The notes under the pieces: generated by a model
What the model saw: only the letters and a program-made list of their open reading frames with translations
What the model was told of the DNA's origin: nothing
Databases searched by the model: none
Made by a program: the position numbers and the translations under genes
In this document: positions 18,263-26,899 of the stretch, piece after piece
How the letters are laid out: every line of letters starts with the position of its first letter
Numbering within the stretch: position 1 is the stretch's first letter
NCBI RefSeq assembly: GCF_014652675.1
Contig: NZ_BMZG01000006.1
Span: forward strand, 1-64,000
DNA length: 64,000 bases
Direction: 5' to 3'
From: Formosimonas limnophila
Lineage (GTDB): Bacteria; Pseudomonadota; Gammaproteobacteria; Burkholderiales; Burkholderiaceae

Positions 18263-19118
18263 TTTCGGCCACAAGTAATGAGATTGCTGTGCGATGATCT
18301 GTGACAAATTGTCGAGCGGATGGATATTTCAAGGCGATGCCTAAATCGCGCTTGAGCGCATCATTGCGGATGCGGCGAGACTCGCGCATGAAGCTGAGTA
18401 GTTGGGCGCTGACTTTTTGCGCGATTTCCTCGCGCGTCACTCGTAGTGGTGCAGGCCAATCTGCCGCTTCACTCAATAAGGTGAACCAGTCCCCCATCGA
18501 CAGCGGTTCATCATCGCACACATTGTAGATTGAAATGCCCTTTAGTTGACGCAGGGCGACGACACACACAGCTGCTAAATCATCAGCGTGGATGTGGTTT
18601 GAAAAGCTGTCTTCTTCTGCTTTTAAGATGGGGGTACCAGCCAAAACACGCGCCAGTGGCAGACGCTCTAATGCATAAATCCCAGGTGCGCGCAGTATCG
18701 TCAGTGTCATCGAATGCTGTTTGGCAAAATCAGTCAACTGCTGCTCCGCATCAACACGCCGAATGGCTCGTGCGCTCTGTGGATTCGGTGGTGTCGACTC
18801 ATCAACCCATGCGCCACCGCAATCGCCATAAACCCCAGTAGTGCTGATATAAACCAGATGTGTGGGTCGGCGCTCAGCATCTGTTTGCCAAAAACTCAGC
18901 AGGGCTGTCAAACGCGTGTCTGTCTCGCCCGTATTCGGTGGTGGAGCGGTGTACAGAACCGCGTCAGCGGTTGGTAATGCATGAAACAGCGTTGTATCTT
19001 TGCAGGCCTCATCCAAATCCAATATGGCTCTCGTGGTTGCGGTCACCTGCCAATCATTGAGCAGTGATAACGCCCGTCGAGCCACATCACCTAAGCCGAT
19101 GATAGTGAGTTGGTTCAT
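18243..19118 (-). CDS. NAD(P)-dependent SDR/epimerase-like protein (YeeZ-like)
   Basis: This atypical/extended short-chain dehydrogenase family protein of 291 residues has a degenerate dinucleotide motif at the N-terminus (IIGLGDVARRALSLL). The active-site tyrosine region is YISTTGVYGDCGG, and the substrate domain carries FSNHIHADDLAAVCV. It resembles the YeeZ group of uncharacterised sugar-nucleotide-epimerase-like proteins; the substrate is unknown. The start overlaps the stop of an upstream pseudogene as ATGA, so the decay upstream may affect its translation. Confidence 0.85.
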   Translation of the reverse strand: MNQLTIIGLGDVARRALSLLNDWQVTATTRAILDLDEACKDTTLFHALPTADAVLYTAPPPNTGETDTRLTALLSFWQTDAERRPTHLVYISTTGVYGDCGGAWVDESTPPNPQSARAIRRVDAEQQLTDFAKQHSMTLTILRAPGIYALERLPLARVLAGTPILKAEEDSFSNHIHADDLAAVCVVALRQLKGISIYNVCDDEPLSMGDWFTLLSEAADWPAPLRVTREEIAQKVSAQLLSFMRESRRIRNDALKRDLGIALKYPSARQFVTDHRTAISLLVAEMQKTSL

Positions 19119-20009
19119 GCGCTCGTCTCGACTTTAAAAATCAAACCTTGGTTAATCAACTTGGCATAGCGTGCAGGTAGGTGCGCATTGATTTGCTTGG
19201 CTTGAACCGTTGCAGGATAGCGGCAAATCATTTGAGCTGGCGTCTGCCTTTGATCCCACAATGACCAAGTGATTACAGCACCATCAGGCAAATCCACCGC
19301 ACTGCTGAACATGGGTGAGCCTTCTGCATAACCCGTATGGAAATCAACGCGATGCGGGCCTTCTGGAAATGGTTGCCCTCCAAAAAAGTTAAACAGCGAG
19401 TCGTGTGTGGTGATACTGCGCCATGCATAAGGCCAGATGTATTCGCGCAAAAAGAACTGATCCGCGAAGTGTACCGAAGCCAATGGTTGAGTCAAAAAAT
19501 CAGCAATTTTTTCAGTCATCGAAAGCAGAGCACCACGCACGCAGCCCCACAACCTTGCTAAAATCAGCTCCGTGTGGCTACCCGCATCGCGCATCATGTG
19601 AAAGGCTTTGCCGCTGTCAATCCACTCAGAGACAGCACCAGGCTCACGTTTTGAAATCACTGAGTCCGCATCTCGGAAAATTACGCGCTCGACGATGGGA
19701 TCATCATAAGCGGCGAATCGCCAGATTGGCCCAGGCCATCGCTTTTGCTCATCAGTCACTTTGAACCGCCTCAGTCCATAAGTCCAATCGCGTGCAGCAG
19801 ACAACAACATCCGACCACCCATAAACCAAGTTGGGTGATGTTTTGATAAAGGCTAAAGCCATCTGAAGGGCTTCTTCGAATAAACCCGCATTGAACTTTT
19901 CGAGAAAACGTTGCTTGGCCGTCTCAGGGTTGTCTAAGGGCGTAACCTTTTGGAAAAACGGGTGTGGTTTAGTGGGACGTGCTTTGGATTTTTTTTGGAT
20001 ACTTCGCAT
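19115..20009 (-). pseudogene. Frameshifted TPR-glycosyltransferase-like gene
   Basis: Two minus-strand pieces in different frames look like the two ends of one larger protein. The 5' piece (20009 to about 19770) encodes a basic start and one TPR-like repeat (FEEALQMALAFIKTSPNL). The 3' piece (about 19760-19115) encodes a glycosyltransferase-like C-terminal domain with VIFRDADSVIS and FHMMRDAGSHTELILARLWG. The middle of the usual protein is missing and the join near 19760-19775 is out of frame. A deletion with frameshift is the simplest explanation. The 3' piece could still be expressed from an ATG near 19822 and overlaps the SDR start. Confidence 0.65.
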
Positions 20010-20100
20010 TTCTGACTCTCGTAGTGGCTATTTTTAGCATTGTACCAACCGAATAGCAGCATGTGTTACACTAGCGCTTCTGATTCAACGCAACAAACAC

Positions 20101-20454
20101 GGGGGCGACTTGGCTTCGACGTGGGTTACAAAGTTGAAGAGGGCATGCCGAGGACTGTTCACCTCGTAAATCAAACAGAAAAAACTAAACGCAAACAATA
20201 AAACGTTCGCATTAGCAGCTTAATCGCTCGCTAGCCGCCGTTCTCGGTTGTCTTTGGCTGAGATAATGGCGTCATTTACGAAGAATCGACGGTATTTGGG
20301 TGACTTAAATACGGTTTAAATCCAAGGTCAATCGCGAGACAAGTGTCAGCTGGGTTGATGCGACTCTCGCTAAAGTTGAAACAATCCAGCTAAGCATGTA
20401 GAACTCTCAATAGAGGGCTTGCGGACGGGGGTTCGATTCCCCCCGCCTCCACCA
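20101..20454 (+). ncRNA. ssrA: Transfer-messenger RNA (one-piece tmRNA)
   Basis: tmRNA rescues stalled ribosomes and tags their products. The 5' end GGGGGCG pairs with CGCCTCC before the encoded 3' ACCA, with one G-U. The T-arm GGGTTCGATTCCC is intact and CCA is encoded. The tag reading frame (20191-20223) encodes ANNKTFALAA and stops with TAA; the LAA end is the ClpXP signal. The molecule is a normal one-piece form, not permuted. A terminator follows at 20488. Confidence 0.97.
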
Positions 20455-20487
20455 CAGATAAATTCGATAAGAACCAAAGAAGTGCAG

Positions 20488-20523
20488 AAACCCAGTAAAT
20501 ATCAATGTTTACTGGGTTTTTTG
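20488..20523 (+). terminator. Terminator of ssrA
   Basis: A 12-bp stem AAACCCAGTAAA / TTTACTGGGTTT (8-nt loop) is followed by T-rich sequence, 34 nt after the tmRNA 3' end. Confidence 0.9.
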
Positions 20524-20533
20524 TTGTCCGACA

Positions 20534-20746
20534 ACATCCGACGATGTAGAAGGGCTGGAGTTAGAAGTGCTAAAAGGTGCGCGAAAATGGATTAAACAAT
20601 CCAACCATCCTGCGCTTTTGCTTGAGGTATGGGGAGACTATATGCCCACACAGATCCCAAAAAGAGAAGCCTTAATAAAGTTTGTCACCGAGACGCTTGG
20701 CTACGAAGTCGAAGTATTTGGCGAGTTATGCATTGCAATACCCTGA
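20534..20746 (+). pseudogene. C-terminal remnant of an FkbM-family methyltransferase
   Basis: From about 20540 an open frame encodes DDVEGLELEVLKGARKWI, then HPALLLEVWGDYMP, ending in TGA at 20744-20746. This is the typical C-terminal half-motif of FkbM SAM methyltransferases (DVEG-E-EVLKGA, then LLLEVW). There is no start codon or N-terminal domain upstream; the frame runs straight out of the ssrA terminator. It is a decayed fragment, located at the tmRNA 3' end where mobile islands commonly integrate. Confidence 0.75.
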
Positions 20747-20958
20747 GCGAAAAAATTCAACATAGTACGTCATGAAACAGGGCCGGGCGTCGACCTTATC
20801 ATTGCTTAATCAAAGACTTATGCTGTCTTTGATTAGCAGCACGTTCATTTAACCATTAATCTTTTATTTTGTAGGAGGCATCTGTATGTGATGCCTTTGC
20901 TGATAAAGCTTGGTAAATAAGCCCCCTATGTCACTTAGGACAATGCCAGTAAACAGCA
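20747..20958. other. Intergenic region with inverted repeats
   Basis: There is no gene. It holds a perfect 11-bp inverted repeat TAATCAAAGAC / GTCTTTGATTA (20807-20835) without a T-run, and a 7-bp repeat AGGCATC / GATGCCT (20876-20896) followed by TT. Either may terminate the leftover FkbM fragment. Confidence 0.5.
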
Positions 20959-22149
20959 TTACACCGTCGCCCAAACATACCCACCGTTATCCCACGGCAC
21001 AAACGCCACTTTCGCAGCACCTGCGATGACTTCAAGACGGACGACTTCGTGTGGCTGCACGACATCATCCATCCACGCGACGTCTGCGCCGATGCGCTCG
21101 GAGGGCATGGTAACGGTTCCGTTCTCAGCACCGGACATTTGGTCGAGGTAGGTGGTGCCGTAGCTGACTTTGATCTCTCCTTCGTCAAAGGCATCCACGG
21201 ATTGATGCCAGCGATACGATGGCCAGATGAAGTCAATCTCATTTTGCTCTGGCATGTAAACCGCACCGTACAAGGTGCCATAACCTCTGTGAAATGAAGT
21301 TTGGAACACGGGTGGTTGCATGAGGGCATTGGTCATGGTGGATAAATCAACACCATTACTTAAACACGCATTGAGTGTGTCGCGTCGCTCGACGCTGCGT
21401 GTGGCGCGGGCGTGCGCGAGCCACATGACTTCGCCTTGAAAGTTGGTGACCACTTTTTCGGTCACGACTTGGGGTGCGCGATCAGGGGCAAGGTGGACGA
21501 TGACGTTAAAGCCAGTTTTGTCTAACACGGTGACCGAGTAGCTCATGTGTGAAGGAATGCGGTTGAGCATGGCGACGGCTTCTCGTCCACTGGTGGCGAA
21601 CTCGAGAATATAGCGCAAAATGATAGGCACACCGAAGCCTTCACCCACGATGGTGCGCCCACCAAACGAGAGAGAGACGGCGACGCCTGACTCGTTCATG
21701 CCATCGAGCACCCCCCAGATGCAGTCAGACATGGCGATGACGCGCTGATTGTGCCATTTGGTCGAAAACATTGAGCCTTCGAGCAGTGCGGGGGAAAAGT
21801 CATAGTTGCGAAGGAGCGCATTGTTGGTGCTGCTGACAGATGGGTTGGGATTTTGCCAAATCGCTTGTGAGCAGCCCGCGATGAACGGTGGCGGTGTCCA
21901 CAGACTGAGAAATCGCGCTTGCGCGTCTTCGCCACCGAGCATTTCGGTGAGCTTCTCGTACATGGGTACCAGCTCAGGCATGTGTGTGCGCATCGCGCGA
22001 CGACATGCGAGATAGCTGGGGCGACGAGTCAGACCACCCCAACCGTACCAGCGCTCATAGGCTGGCCAAAAATGCTGGGCGCGGGCGAGCCATTTGTGAG
22101 ATGGCGCGTCTTCTGACATGGCGCGAAAGTGTATGGTGGATGTGCCCAT
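20959..22149 (-). CDS. C45-family acyltransferase/amidohydrolase (penicillin acyltransferase-like)
   Basis: This Ntn-hydrolase-fold protein of 396 residues resembles acyl-CoA:6-aminopenicillanate acyltransferase (peptidase family C45). Those enzymes are made as inactive precursors and cut themselves before a cysteine, which becomes the nucleophile. Here G92-C93 in IAGCSQAIW fits the Gly-Cys cleavage site, leaving a pro-segment of about 92 residues. The later LLRNYDFSPALLEGSMF motif also fits. The reaction should be amide hydrolysis or acyl transfer; the substrate is unknown. The neighbours are an ATP-grasp ligase, a PLP decarboxylase and a nitrilase, suggesting a shared amide pathway. The Shine-Dalgarno is weak. 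Confidence 0.85.
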   Translation of the reverse strand: MGTSTIHFRAMSEDAPSHKWLARAQHFWPAYERWYGWGGLTRRPSYLACRRAMRTHMPELVPMYEKLTEMLGGEDAQARFLSLWTPPPFIAGCSQAIWQNPNPSVSSTNNALLRNYDFSPALLEGSMFSTKWHNQRVIAMSDCIWGVLDGMNESGVAVSLSFGGRTIVGEGFGVPIILRYILEFATSGREAVAMLNRIPSHMSYSVTVLDKTGFNVIVHLAPDRAPQVVTEKVVTNFQGEVMWLAHARATRSVERRDTLNACLSNGVDLSTMTNALMQPPVFQTSFHRGYGTLYGAVYMPEQNEIDFIWPSYRWHQSVDAFDEGEIKVSYGTTYLDQMSGAENGTVTMPSERIGADVAWMDDVVQPHEVVRLEVIAGAAKVAFVPWDNGGYVWATV

Positions 22150-22160
22150 AGATGATGGTC

Positions 22161-22266
22161 AAAAGCGATGAATCGCTTTTTTAATTTAAATTTGGTGCAT
22201 AAGCAACGATAAGTAGCGTTGCTCTTTTTCCATCGTGGGGCAAGATTCACACTCGCACCACGATGG
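22161..22266 (-). promoter_or_regulatory. Three stacked inverted repeats between ATP-grasp and C45 genes
   Basis: The 137-nt spacer holds three perfect hairpins: AAAAGCGA/TCGCTTTT (22161-22180), AGCAACG/CGTTGCT (22202-22223) and CCATCGTGG/CCACGATGG (22230-22266). None has a T-run on the minus strand right after it, so they look less like simple terminators and more like processing, stability or regulatory structures. The first has a T-run on the plus strand. Confidence 0.55.
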
Positions 22267-22286
22267 TTCAAAGCCACATCATACCA

Positions 22287-23741
22287 TCACAGAATCTTAA
22301 ACGAGCCTGGTGCAGGCGCATACGTGTCAGGCGTGACGACAATTGGCGCACCGCCGTAGTATTTCTTAATCCCTGCAATCCAATCGCGCGCACGCAGATT
22401 CAAGCGGAAATCATCATTCATTGAACGACCACGGGTGATGAGAATACCGAGATCCGCGCCTTCGTAGCGGTAGTCGCCAGGGCCTGTGATGCGCTGGAAG
22501 AACGCTTCACGCTCAGAGTCAATCGCTTGGCGATTGTAGTCAAAGCGGTGATATGAAACTGCACCATCCTCTGACATGCGGTAAATGCCCGATGGTGGCG
22601 CGTGGGTGACGACATCCACACTGTTTTCCACATGTTTGATGACCACTTGGCTCCAACCGTCGATGAAGTACGGTTCGGCCCAGCGTGCATTCAATGTTTT
22701 CGTATCCAGTTCATACGGCACACCCGAGAATTCCATCAAGTGGAACAAGAACAACGGCGCATCCGCATACGCAAACGCCGCGTGGTTCGTCATCGGTGAC
22801 GCGCCGCAAATGCGCGGGTTAAGCTCGCCGAGATAGACTTCGTTGGTGTCTTTGTCAATCAAGAAGTCCAAATCAAAATACCCACGATAGCCCTCATTAA
22901 CCAGTTGGTCACCGAACTTCATCGCCATTTCACGCGCTTTTTGACGAACCTCTTCGGAGAATGCACCAGCAAACACTTCATTGCCACACCAGCCGCCTTT
23001 GTACGGCGTGAGCTCTGCTGCACCAACCACTTCGGTGAGCAATGGACCAACCAGCGTCCCTGAGCGCGTCGCGACCGCTTCAAGCGTTGCGCCACGGCAG
23101 TTGATGCGCTTCATGATTTTAACTTCTGGGTCTTTAATGATGTCATCGGCGTGTTTGTCAAACTCGTCTTTGTTACTGATGAAAAACGTCGTGTGACCTG
23201 AGTCACCAAACGCCGTTTGCACTACAAGGTGCTGACCCAAACCATGATGCTCTGCAATTTTCATCAAGTGCTCATAACTATCTACCTTTTCCAAAGCATT
23301 CGGCACAGATGGCACACCAGCGGCGTTACCAATGCGCACGGTTTCCATCTTGTTATCGCAGCGCGTGCGCAATGCCGCCGACGGAAACCACAAATCCAGA
23401 TTCAACTCGCGACACAACTCCTCGGTTTTTTCATCAAACATGAGAAACACTGCCGCAGGATCACCTCCATTGCGCTCGATGTAATCAATCACCGCTTTGT
23501 GTTGCAACAAATAATTGTTGATGTCCTCAATCGACTCAAACTCTTCATGCGGCAGTTTCGGTGGCACAAACACATTCGGATGACGGCCATCAAAACAATC
23601 AATGTAATTGATATAACGGAACCGACGCACCCAACGGTCAATCCCCATCAGGTTAAAGTTCGTCGCGCTGATGAAGTAAATCGGCTTTTCATTGCGGTGA
23701 AAAAACAAATTCAAATCCGAAACGTTACGGATGGTTTGCAT
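22287..23741 (-). CDS. ATP-grasp ligase (carboxylate-amine ligase-like)
   Basis: This 484-residue enzyme has an ATP-grasp fold. Visible family features are a KMETVRIGNAAGVPSVP segment before the lid, a central acidic FDLDFLID and a metal-binding LGELNPRICGASPMTNHA (E..N..). ATP-grasp enzymes join a carboxylate to an amine or thiol through an acyl-phosphate. I do not recognise the exact subfamily. AGGAG lies 6 nt upstream of the ATG. It sits between a PLP decarboxylase (supplier of an amine) and a C45 amide enzyme, which suggests amide formation with a decarboxylation product. That link is inference. Confidence 0.85.
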   Translation of the reverse strand: MQTIRNVSDLNLFFHRNEKPIYFISATNFNLMGIDRWVRRFRYINYIDCFDGRHPNVFVPPKLPHEEFESIEDINNYLLQHKAVIDYIERNGGDPAAVFLMFDEKTEELCRELNLDLWFPSAALRTRCDNKMETVRIGNAAGVPSVPNALEKVDSYEHLMKIAEHHGLGQHLVVQTAFGDSGHTTFFISNKDEFDKHADDIIKDPEVKIMKRINCRGATLEAVATRSGTLVGPLLTEVVGAAELTPYKGGWCGNEVFAGAFSEEVRQKAREMAMKFGDQLVNEGYRGYFDLDFLIDKDTNEVYLGELNPRICGASPMTNHAAFAYADAPLFLFHLMEFSGVPYELDTKTLNARWAEPYFIDGWSQVVIKHVENSVDVVTHAPPSGIYRMSEDGAVSYHRFDYNRQAIDSEREAFFQRITGPGDYRYEGADLGILITRGRSMNDDFRLNLRARDWIAGIKKYYGGAPIVVTPDTYAPAPGSFKIL

Positions 23742-23899
23742 GGTTGTCTCCTGATACCGAAGGTTAGTTATTGTTACTGCACTTTATCAATCATTACATT
23801 AATTGGCTTATGGAGCCTATTGAAACTCACAACTCGTTACTCGTAAATCATAAAAATTAGGGTTGGATAAGCCTTCTTTAGCCACCCTCATCAAAACAA

Positions 23900-26752
23900 T
23901 CACTCACCCGGCTGAATCACCGTCTGCAAAGCAGCTTCCGTAAACACGCGGAATCCAAGTTCTGGACGATAGCCGTGAATTTCTTTCACGTCGAGTGCTT
24001 CCATGAAGTCGACGATTTCTTGTGAAACCACTTGACCAGGCACGAGAATCGGAAAGCCTGGTGGGTACGGAATCACAAACATCGCCGAGACGACGTCACG
24101 CCCTTTGGCGATTTCTTTTTTAATTGCGCCAAAGTGGAAGTATTCACAGTTCTCTTCGTCATACGATAAAAAGAATGGGCGGCGAATATTACCATCGGGG
24201 GTGATAATGGCTTCGTGGATTTTGTCTGCTTTGGATTTGCCTTTGGCCGCTTTTTCGGTTTTGGCTGTGCCTTTTTTCTCTTCTTTCTCCAGATTCACCA
24301 GTGATTGCTTGGTGCTGTGTTGAAACGCGGGGTGAAAGCGTGAGAAATCAGGCAACGGCGGCAAGTCTTCGGTCAACGACTTGATGCGTTGTTCGTGAAT
24401 GCGTTTTTCCACCGCGCTCATGTCTTCGACACGCTCGTCAATTTCTTGGGCGATTTTCACAAGCACTTCAATCAAATACGCCACGCTGGAGCGCGTCGTG
24501 CCGATATTGGTCATGAACAACACAGAGTTGCGTGAGGTTTTGTTGATTTGAATACCGTACTTATCCATTAAGTATTTGTTTTTGAACGTGTCGCCATCAA
24601 TGCCTGTCGCGCCAATAGCAAGGGTCAAGCGCGACGGGTCAAGCGCAAACTCGTCTTGAACCCACGCCGCTTCCATGTTGGCCCAGCCCTTTTCGACGCT
24701 GAAATACGCGTCAACGCCTGAGCTACGGTACTCCGCTGGAATCATGTCGGCAACTTTGAGGAAGCTGAAGTATTTTTTGAGCAGCGGGTGCGAAGCGATG
24801 CGCTCGCGCAAAGTCATGGCAAGATCGATTTGACGTTGAACCAGCTCGTAGCCTTCAAGCTCCACTTGACGGCGACCCACGTCCAGCGATGCCAAAATTT
24901 GGTAATTCGGCGACGTTGAAGTGTGGGTCATGTACGCTTCGTGGAAGGCTTCTTCGGTTTTGTCCTTGAAGTCTTGATCCCACACATGAATCATCGAGCC
25001 TTGACGCAATGAGGTTAGTGTTTTGTGGGTTGAGTGTGTGGCGTACACGCGCACGCGGGCTTTGGCTGGGTCAGGCAGCAGACGTGTGTTGAGCACTTTT
25101 TCATCGTCATCCCAATCCGCATCCGTCATGGTGGCGGCGAATTTTTCGTATTTGGCCAAATACTCAGGGTCTTTGAAGCGGGCTTTGAGCTGCGCAGCCG
25201 TCGCCATGGCCGTGCGATGGCGGTATGTCGGGTGGAATCGTGCGAACGCGAACCAAGCCTCATCCCACAAAAACACCAAGTCCGGTTTAATGGCCAAACA
25301 CTCTTCCATCACGCGTTCAACATTGTACACAACGCCGTCAAATGTACAGTTGGTGAGCAAAATCATGCGCACACGATCGAGCGTACCTGCTTTTTTGTAT
25401 TGCAGCAGCGTGCGCTTGAGTTCTTTAACCGGTACTGCGCCGTACATTGAGTATTCATTGAGCGGGTACGAGTCAAGATACGCGACGTGTGCGCCTGCAA
25501 GCACCATGCCATAGTGATGTGACTTGTGGCAATTGCGATCAACAATCACGATGTCGTCGGGTTTGACAATCGCTTGAACCACGATTTTATTCGCAGTAGA
25601 CGTACCATTCGTTGCAAAAAATGTCTTTTTAGCACCAAATGCGCGCGCGGCGTACTCTTGTGCGAGCTTGAGCGGACCAACAGGTTCAAGCAATGAGTCC
25701 AAACCGCCGCTGGTGGCAGAGGTTTCAGCCATGAAGACATTGAGACCATAAAATTCAGCCATGTCGTGAATCCAGTTCGAGTTCATAATCGACTTGGCAC
25801 GCGAAATCGGCAAGGCGTGGAACACACCTGTGGGTTGCTTTGAATACTCTTTCAACGCATTGAAAAACGGCGTGCGGAAACGCTCATGCACACCACGGTG
25901 AATGGACGTATATAGCTCTGTGTCATCTTCATCACGGAAAAACACGCGTTTGAAGACTTCACCCACTTTCGCACCGACTTCTGCCGCTGATACGTCTGTG
26001 ACCAAATACAAATCCATTTCGGGACGCAAGTTGTGCAATTGCTTGCCCAACATGATGCCTCGCTCAGACTCAGGCAAACGCTCAACCAAGTCAGCATCTA
26101 CGCCCGCGAGCATTTCGCGAACGAAGTCGAGTTGATACTCAGATTTGAATGGGAATTGGTGGCGGATAATGCACGCTTGCAAATTAAAGTTAAACAGCGT
26201 GGCAATCATCGCGTCCTCAAACGTCGGCGCGACCACCACATCATAGATGAATTGATCATCATTGCGACGCGAGCGGATGATTCGTTGGCGCAAGGCTTCG
26301 TGCTCATCGGCGGTCAAATCACCCACCACCAAAACTTCAAAGTACGGCTTGCTCATTTGCGCTTCGCGTTCGCGCTCTTCTTCGGCCACGATGTCAATCG
26401 ATTCAGGCGTTTCATCGACGTTGAACTCACGGTGACGATAAGTTTTGTCAGACAACATGCGATTGATGCGACGCACCGCTTTGTGCGCACGAATATAATC
26501 TGCCTCTTCAAACCAGCGGATGATTTCTGCAAACAAATGGCGACCCGGAAACGCCCAAAAACGCTCAATCGGTGCGAGCAACATCAAAATCGACGCGGCT
26601 TGCTCTAGTTGCTTGTCGAACTCTAGGGTGTCTGGCTTTTGCTCCACCAGGCGACCCATACAATCCGTGAGGGTAATCCAGCCGTCATCACGCATTTCCC
26701 AAACGCTGCGGTAACGATTGAGCGAGAGTGCGGGGGATTTGGTCTTTGCCAT
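23900..26752 (-). CDS. Orn/Lys/Arg decarboxylase family protein (fold-type I PLP)
   Basis: This 950-residue PLP enzyme of the basic-amino-acid decarboxylase family would make agmatine, cadaverine or putrescine, or a relative. A response-regulator-like N-terminal wing (about 135-270) is followed by the PLP domain with NGTSTANK (382-389) and the Schiff-base lysine K577 in ATHSTHKTLTSL. HTSTSPNYQILASL and the C-terminal domain complete it. It is longer than E. coli AdiA/CadA (about 710-755), with extra N-terminal helices and a Lys/Glu-rich insert at about 820-845. The start at 26752 has AGGAG 8 nt upstream; the longer frame to 26896 is rejected. DEAW replaces the usual DSAW near 497-500, so substrate specificity is uncertain. 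Confidence 0.9.
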   Translation of the reverse strand: MAKTKSPALSLNRYRSVWEMRDDGWITLTDCMGRLVEQKPDTLEFDKQLEQAASILMLLAPIERFWAFPGRHLFAEIIRWFEEADYIRAHKAVRRINRMLSDKTYRHREFNVDETPESIDIVAEEEREREAQMSKPYFEVLVVGDLTADEHEALRQRIIRSRRNDDQFIYDVVVAPTFEDAMIATLFNFNLQACIIRHQFPFKSEYQLDFVREMLAGVDADLVERLPESERGIMLGKQLHNLRPEMDLYLVTDVSAAEVGAKVGEVFKRVFFRDEDDTELYTSIHRGVHERFRTPFFNALKEYSKQPTGVFHALPISRAKSIMNSNWIHDMAEFYGLNVFMAETSATSGGLDSLLEPVGPLKLAQEYAARAFGAKKTFFATNGTSTANKIVVQAIVKPDDIVIVDRNCHKSHHYGMVLAGAHVAYLDSYPLNEYSMYGAVPVKELKRTLLQYKKAGTLDRVRMILLTNCTFDGVVYNVERVMEECLAIKPDLVFLWDEAWFAFARFHPTYRHRTAMATAAQLKARFKDPEYLAKYEKFAATMTDADWDDDEKVLNTRLLPDPAKARVRVYATHSTHKTLTSLRQGSMIHVWDQDFKDKTEEAFHEAYMTHTSTSPNYQILASLDVGRRQVELEGYELVQRQIDLAMTLRERIASHPLLKKYFSFLKVADMIPAEYRSSGVDAYFSVEKGWANMEAAWVQDEFALDPSRLTLAIGATGIDGDTFKNKYLMDKYGIQINKTSRNSVLFMTNIGTTRSSVAYLIEVLVKIAQEIDERVEDMSAVEKRIHEQRIKSLTEDLPPLPDFSRFHPAFQHSTKQSLVNLEKEEKKGTAKTEKAAKGKSKADKIHEAIITPDGNIRRPFFLSYDEENCEYFHFGAIKKEIAKGRDVVSAMFVIPYPPGFPILVPGQVVSQEIVDFMEALDVKEIHGYRPELGFRVFTEAALQTVIQPGE

Positions 26753-26828
26753 GTTGATACTCCTGTGTGATTTGATGTATCTGTTGTTGTGATTTTGTGT
26801 GATTCGGGTTTGGCTTTTTTTCTTATGT

Positions 26829-26864
26829 ATCATCAACGGATCCGCCACCAGTGCCGTTGATGAT
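26829..26864 (-). promoter_or_regulatory. Perfect 11-bp inverted repeat upstream of the decarboxylase
   Basis: Arms ATCATCAACGG and CCGTTGATGAT flank a 14-nt loop and are centred about 95 nt upstream of the decarboxylase start, just past the nitrilase terminator. It could be an operator or a leader hairpin. There is no T-run directly after it. Confidence 0.5.
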
Positions 26865-26893
26865 AAAAAACGCGCGTCAACTATGGCGCGCGT
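26865..26893 (-). terminator. Terminator of the nitrilase gene
   Basis: Arms ACGCGCG (26870-26876) and CGCGCGT (26887-26893) with a 10-nt loop are followed on the minus strand by six T. It lies immediately past the nitrilase stop codon and separates that gene transcriptionally from the decarboxylase. Confidence 0.8.
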
Positions 26894-26899
26894 CATTCA

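Noticed and set aside
20101-20454. Permuted (two-piece) tmRNA
   Set aside because: The acceptor stem is formed by the 5' and 3' ends of one continuous molecule with encoded CCA.
23900-26896. Decarboxylase start at 26896
   Set aside because: The extension spans the nitrilase terminator and inverted repeat; ATG at 26752 has a strong Shine-Dalgarno.
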